Shown piece by piece: positions 61,645 through 64,000 of a stretch of DNA of 64,000 nt. The stretch lies in the NCBI GenBank assembly GCA_944323035.1, contig CALUQY010000008.1, positions 23,696 through 87,695 of the forward strand. The letters run 5' to 3'. This stretch comes from Candidatus Gastranaerophilales bacterium (GTDB lineage Bacteria; Cyanobacteriota; Vampirovibrionia; Gastranaerophilales; Gastranaerophilaceae). A program made the position numbers and the translations under genes. The notes beneath the pieces were generated by a model that saw only the letters and a list, made by a program, of their open reading frames with translations, did no database searches and was not told the origin of the DNA. Numbering within the stretch: the first letter of the stretch is position 1; every line of letters starts with the position of its first letter.

Positions 61645-62448
61645 TAAATAACATTTAGGTTCCTGACCCGAAACCGCCGCATACAGTTCGACATATTTCT
61701 TTGCAGGGCTGGAATCAATTTTTGTCAACAGAACTTCTTCGACCTGAAAATATCCGACATCCCCGGACATTTCAACATCAATACGAATAGGTTTTCTCTC
61801 ACCATGGTGAATTCCGATACGATTAATTGCGTTTGCACTGTATTTATGAATATCGCCAACCCGCGGAGTCGTATTTATCGCCATAGGAATACGCGCACGC
61901 CCCTTGGTCATATCGCAGCCGTCTGCAATAAGAATTATTCCCGCCTCAATAGAATGAATTTTTCTTGTCGACATGTGACCGACAATTGCTTCTGTTGCAA
62001 GCGATTTAATAATTACGCGTTTATGAAGATTATCCGGAAAAACATTCTGCAAAGTTCTTTCAATAATAGGCTGCGCGATAATAACTGACATTTCTTCGTG
62101 CCCCTGACGCCCGATAGCCATTCCCAAATCGTGCATTAAGGCAGCAATAATAACCGCACACATACTGTCTTCAAAAGTTCCGATTTCTTCTTTTTCAAGA
62201 GATGTTTTAATACCTGCATCCTGAAGTAGATTAAGCATTTTAATAGCATTCCCCGCAACCTGACGCATGTGAACCGGCCCGTGATCGTTAAATCCCAGAC
62301 GTTTTATAGAAACATTATTTGCGTAATCCTGAAGTTCCTGCAATTCTTCATCCGCAAAAAGATATTCCACTAACTTTACACAATTAGGGTGGTTTTGCAA
62401 TCTCTTTAAAATTTTTGATTCAATCGAAATTTCTTTAACTGACTTCAT
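61642..62448 (-). CDS. HD-domain protein (metal-dependent phosphohydrolase-like)
   Basis: 268 aa, soluble. HD-domain metal ligands: NDHGPVHMRQVA (His56 and neighbours), MHDLGMAI (His106-Asp107), RQGHEEMS, and a later IADGCDMTKGRARIPM with Asp. Similar bacterial proteins are annotated as HD superfamily phosphohydrolases acting on nucleotides or phosphate esters; substrate unknown. Convergent with merR. Confidence 0.85.
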   Translation of the reverse strand: MKSVKEISIESKILKRLQNHPNCVKLVEYLFADEELQELQDYANNVSIKRLGFNDHGPVHMRQVAGNAIKMLNLLQDAGIKTSLEKEEIGTFEDSMCAVIIAALMHDLGMAIGRQGHEEMSVIIAQPIIERTLQNVFPDNLHKRVIIKSLATEAIVGHMSTRKIHSIEAGIILIADGCDMTKGRARIPMAINTTPRVGDIHKYSANAINRIGIHHGERKPIRIDVEMSGDVGYFQVEEVLLTKIDSSPAKKYVELYAAVSGQEPKCYL

Positions 62449-62536
62449 AATAAAATACCACTTATTCGTTAACGTCTATACTAATATAATAACGCATAAA
62501 TCACGATTTGAAAAGTGTACACTGTAAGCATTGTGC

Positions 62537-62818
62537 TCAATTTTTCTTGCTGCCTGCCGCTTTTAAACCGGTATAAATGCCGGCGCCGGACGCTATAATA
62601 CCATTTATTATTAATGAATTTTTAGTTGGGGATTTAGTAAAATGTAATTTTCGAGAAACAAAATCCATCCCCACACCGAAAGCAAACCACGCACCAGCAG
62701 TAGCAGCACCATTTTGAAGAGATTTTGGGGTATTATGAAACACACCGCCATTTGTTTTATTGCCGGCAGCACAAAAGTTTATCTGTGGGGTAGTAATGCT
62801 TATATTTTGAACTTTCAT
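62537..62818 (-). CDS. Small hypothetical protein with two hydrophobic segments
   Basis: 93 aa. Begins MKVQNISITTPQINFCAAGN, a start style seen in small proteins of this lineage (recollection, not tested). Hydrophobic stretches about 38-52 and 69-86 suggest a membrane protein. No known domain. Confidence 0.5.
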   Translation of the reverse strand: MKVQNISITTPQINFCAAGNKTNGGVFHNTPKSLQNGAATAGAWFAFGVGMDFVSRKLHFTKSPTKNSLIINGIIASGAGIYTGLKAAGSKKN

Positions 62819-62915
62819 ACTGATGTATTATTATCCGTAAAATGAAAAAGTCAAGCAAATCTATATTAAAAAAATATACACTAGCAAATAAATTCTTTTC
62901 CGGTTTTAAGTCAGT

Positions 62916-63380
62916 ATGAAGATACCTGACGTTTTAATATACAACCCCCGCGGAACAAATTTGTACTCAATGGTTAATACAAAAGAGAATAAAGTCATCG
63001 GAAGAATGATTGCGTATCCAACGATTAACCGCGATCTTTATATTTCTGAATTGACGATTTTACGTAATCAACGGGAAGGATTCGGAACAAAATTTCTTGA
63101 TTTTGCAAAATTATTACACGAAGAATTAGGATGTGAAGGAAAGGTTGTTCTGGATGCAAGTACAACACCTTATGATCCTCATAATCCGCCGCATATTTTT
63201 TATAGAAAAAACGGTTTCACATCAGATGACAAAAAAATGATAAAGAAAATTGATAAATATATAAAAAAAGGGAAACAACTGGATTATAAAACAACGCCGG
63301 CAATCCGAATGTACTATCCGCCTGACACCCAGCCGGCAAAACCAAATTTTCTGCAGCTATTAAAAGACCTATTTCAATAA
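62916..63380 (+). CDS. GNAT-like acetyltransferase family protein
   Basis: 154 aa. A central GNAT-like core (LYISELTILRNQREGFGTKFLDFAKLLHEE) with a weak acetyl-CoA loop (REGFGTKF) and FYRKNGF at the usual site. The C-terminus is Pro-rich. Substrate unknown. No strong ribosome site. Confidence 0.65.
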   Translation: MKIPDVLIYNPRGTNLYSMVNTKENKVIGRMIAYPTINRDLYISELTILRNQREGFGTKFLDFAKLLHEELGCEGKVVLDASTTPYDPHNPPHIFYRKNGFTSDDKKMIKKIDKYIKKGKQLDYKTTPAIRMYYPPDTQPAKPNFLQLLKDLFQ

Positions 63381-63394
63381 ATAAAGCTGTTCTC

Positions 63395-63531
63395 TGGACT
63401 GTTTCGCTCGGCAGAGTGCCGCTCAAAAGACTCGGTCACTGAGTGGCTTCTCCATTTGGGTCATACGCTTACGGTAGCGATTGATACAAGTACGGCTCCG
63501 GTTCAGCCGGGCGCGGGCCTTTCTCGGACAG
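63395..63531 (-). repeat. Reverse copy of the TGTCCGAGAAAG element
   Basis: Shares CATACGCTTACGGTAACGATTG-like interior (here TACGGTAGCGATTGATACAA), CGGTTCAGCCGGGCGCG and the CCTTTCTCGGACAG end with 47754-47866. With a normal AT-rich stretch it fills the 321-bp gap 63381-63701; no gene seen. Confidence 0.8.
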
Positions 63532-63701
63532 TTATAATTCACTACAATCTATTCGTTTTTACTAAGATTCATTAAGAATAGTTTTTATTTATATACCGCA
63601 AGTCCTGACGTTTTGACTATCCCGTTCCTGATACGAAAAGCAATTATAAAAGAAAAAAATACTTTATATTTTTAAAGGGAACAATTATAGGAGAAATATT
63701 T

Positions 63702-64000
63702 ATGGGAATAGCACATCAATTATCTGTTGAACTATTTGGCATTGGTGGAAGAGCAATGCTGAAAAGACTTTTAGGCTTAAATCCCCAACCTCAAGCTTAC
63801 AAAGATTACAGAAGGATTATGACACATTTCCAAAAAGAAATTAATAAAAGTTCCTGTACAAAAATAGATATTGGCAAAACATACGAAGAAACAGCGGCAT
63901 CACATGGTTTTCATCGTGAGACATTAGAAACTTTACAAAATGTAGAATTCATGGAAAAATTTCATAAATTGCTTATTTCAAAAGGTTATGAAAAACCTGC
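63702..64000 (+). CDS. Hypothetical protein (3' partial)
   Basis: ATG 63702 follows AGGAGA at good spacing. About 99 codons are in the window: MGIAHQLSVELFGIGGRAML, a basic helix (KDYRRIMTHFQKEINK), and charged helical sequence. No recognised motif; runs off the edge. Confidence 0.6.
   Translation, partial: MGIAHQLSVELFGIGGRAMLKRLLGLNPQPQAYKDYRRIMTHFQKEINKSSCTKIDIGKTYEETAASHGFHRETLETLQNVEFMEKFHKLLISKGYEKP

Overview
The window is AT-rich, densely coding, and reads as a chromosomal segment of an uncultured gut-type bacterium. The best guess is Candidatus Melainabacteria / Vampirovibrionia, order Gastranaerophilales, a non-photosynthetic sister group of Cyanobacteria. This is inference. It rests on the class III prepilin-like proteins (FTMAEILL-type N-termini), small lineage-type hypothetical proteins, fermentative-type PyrK/PyrD, and the AT-rich codon use. 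There is no rRNA, CRISPR array, prophage or transposase.

Layout. 1-5.3 kb: TPR-protein end, dprA, topA, aroE and a flavin reductase. 5.3-7.3 kb: two acetyltransferases, a membrane methyltransferase and tRNA-Leu(GAG), with repeat scars. 7.4-10.7 kb: typA and a Pro/Gln-rich HEAT-like protein. 10.9-15.2 kb: one likely operon holding a transketolase C-terminal half, ftsE, ftsX, a receiver/degenerate-GGDEF protein and an isochorismatase-like hydrolase. 15.3-22.4 kb: thioredoxin-like protein, RpoD-family sigma factor, aspS, HIT protein, speE and a double-module site-2 protease. 22.7-32.4 kb: a complete UMP operon on the minus strand (pyrK-pyrD-pyrE-pyrB-pyrC-pyrF-carA-carB) with a candidate attenuator and leader peptide. 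32.4-40.1 kb: tRNA-Leu(UAA), a secreted coiled-coil protein, a two-component pair, prepilin locus A, a DUF212 protein, ispA and rsgA. 40.3-50.3 kb: efp, accB-accC, prepilin locus B, mutS, rarA and a solute-binding lipoprotein-like protein. 50.3-64 kb: prepilin locus C, a 429-aa unknown, a YkgJ-like protein, ilvD, a secreted GH13 enzyme, a SulP transporter, dxs-merR, an HD protein and small hypotheticals.

The most unusual content is a set of three paralogous prepilin-like loci (A near 36-38 kb, B near 43-44 kb, C near 50-52 kb). Each has the same kind of promoter (TTGAC[A/T], 17 bp, CATAAT) and a 5' leader of roughly 170-195 nt carrying octamer repeat arrays in opposite orientations. Each then has a short MKNR-type start with its own ribosome binding site, a tract of exactly 13 G on the coding strand, a block of dispersed palindromic repeats that stays open in frame, and finally the prepilin domain with a divergent C-terminal half. 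In all three the start codon is out of frame with the prepilin by the same single base, so one G fewer (or two more) would join them. This looks like an undescribed slippage-switched surface-protein family.

Other regulatory finds are a MerR-type operator in a 19-bp promoter spacer ahead of dxs-merR, a pyr leader peptide followed by a hairpin with a U-run, several apparently leaderless genes with an extended -10 box 6-9 nt before ATG, and a dispersed terminal-inverted-repeat element (TGTCCGAGAAAG ends) that has altered the ends of at least two genes.
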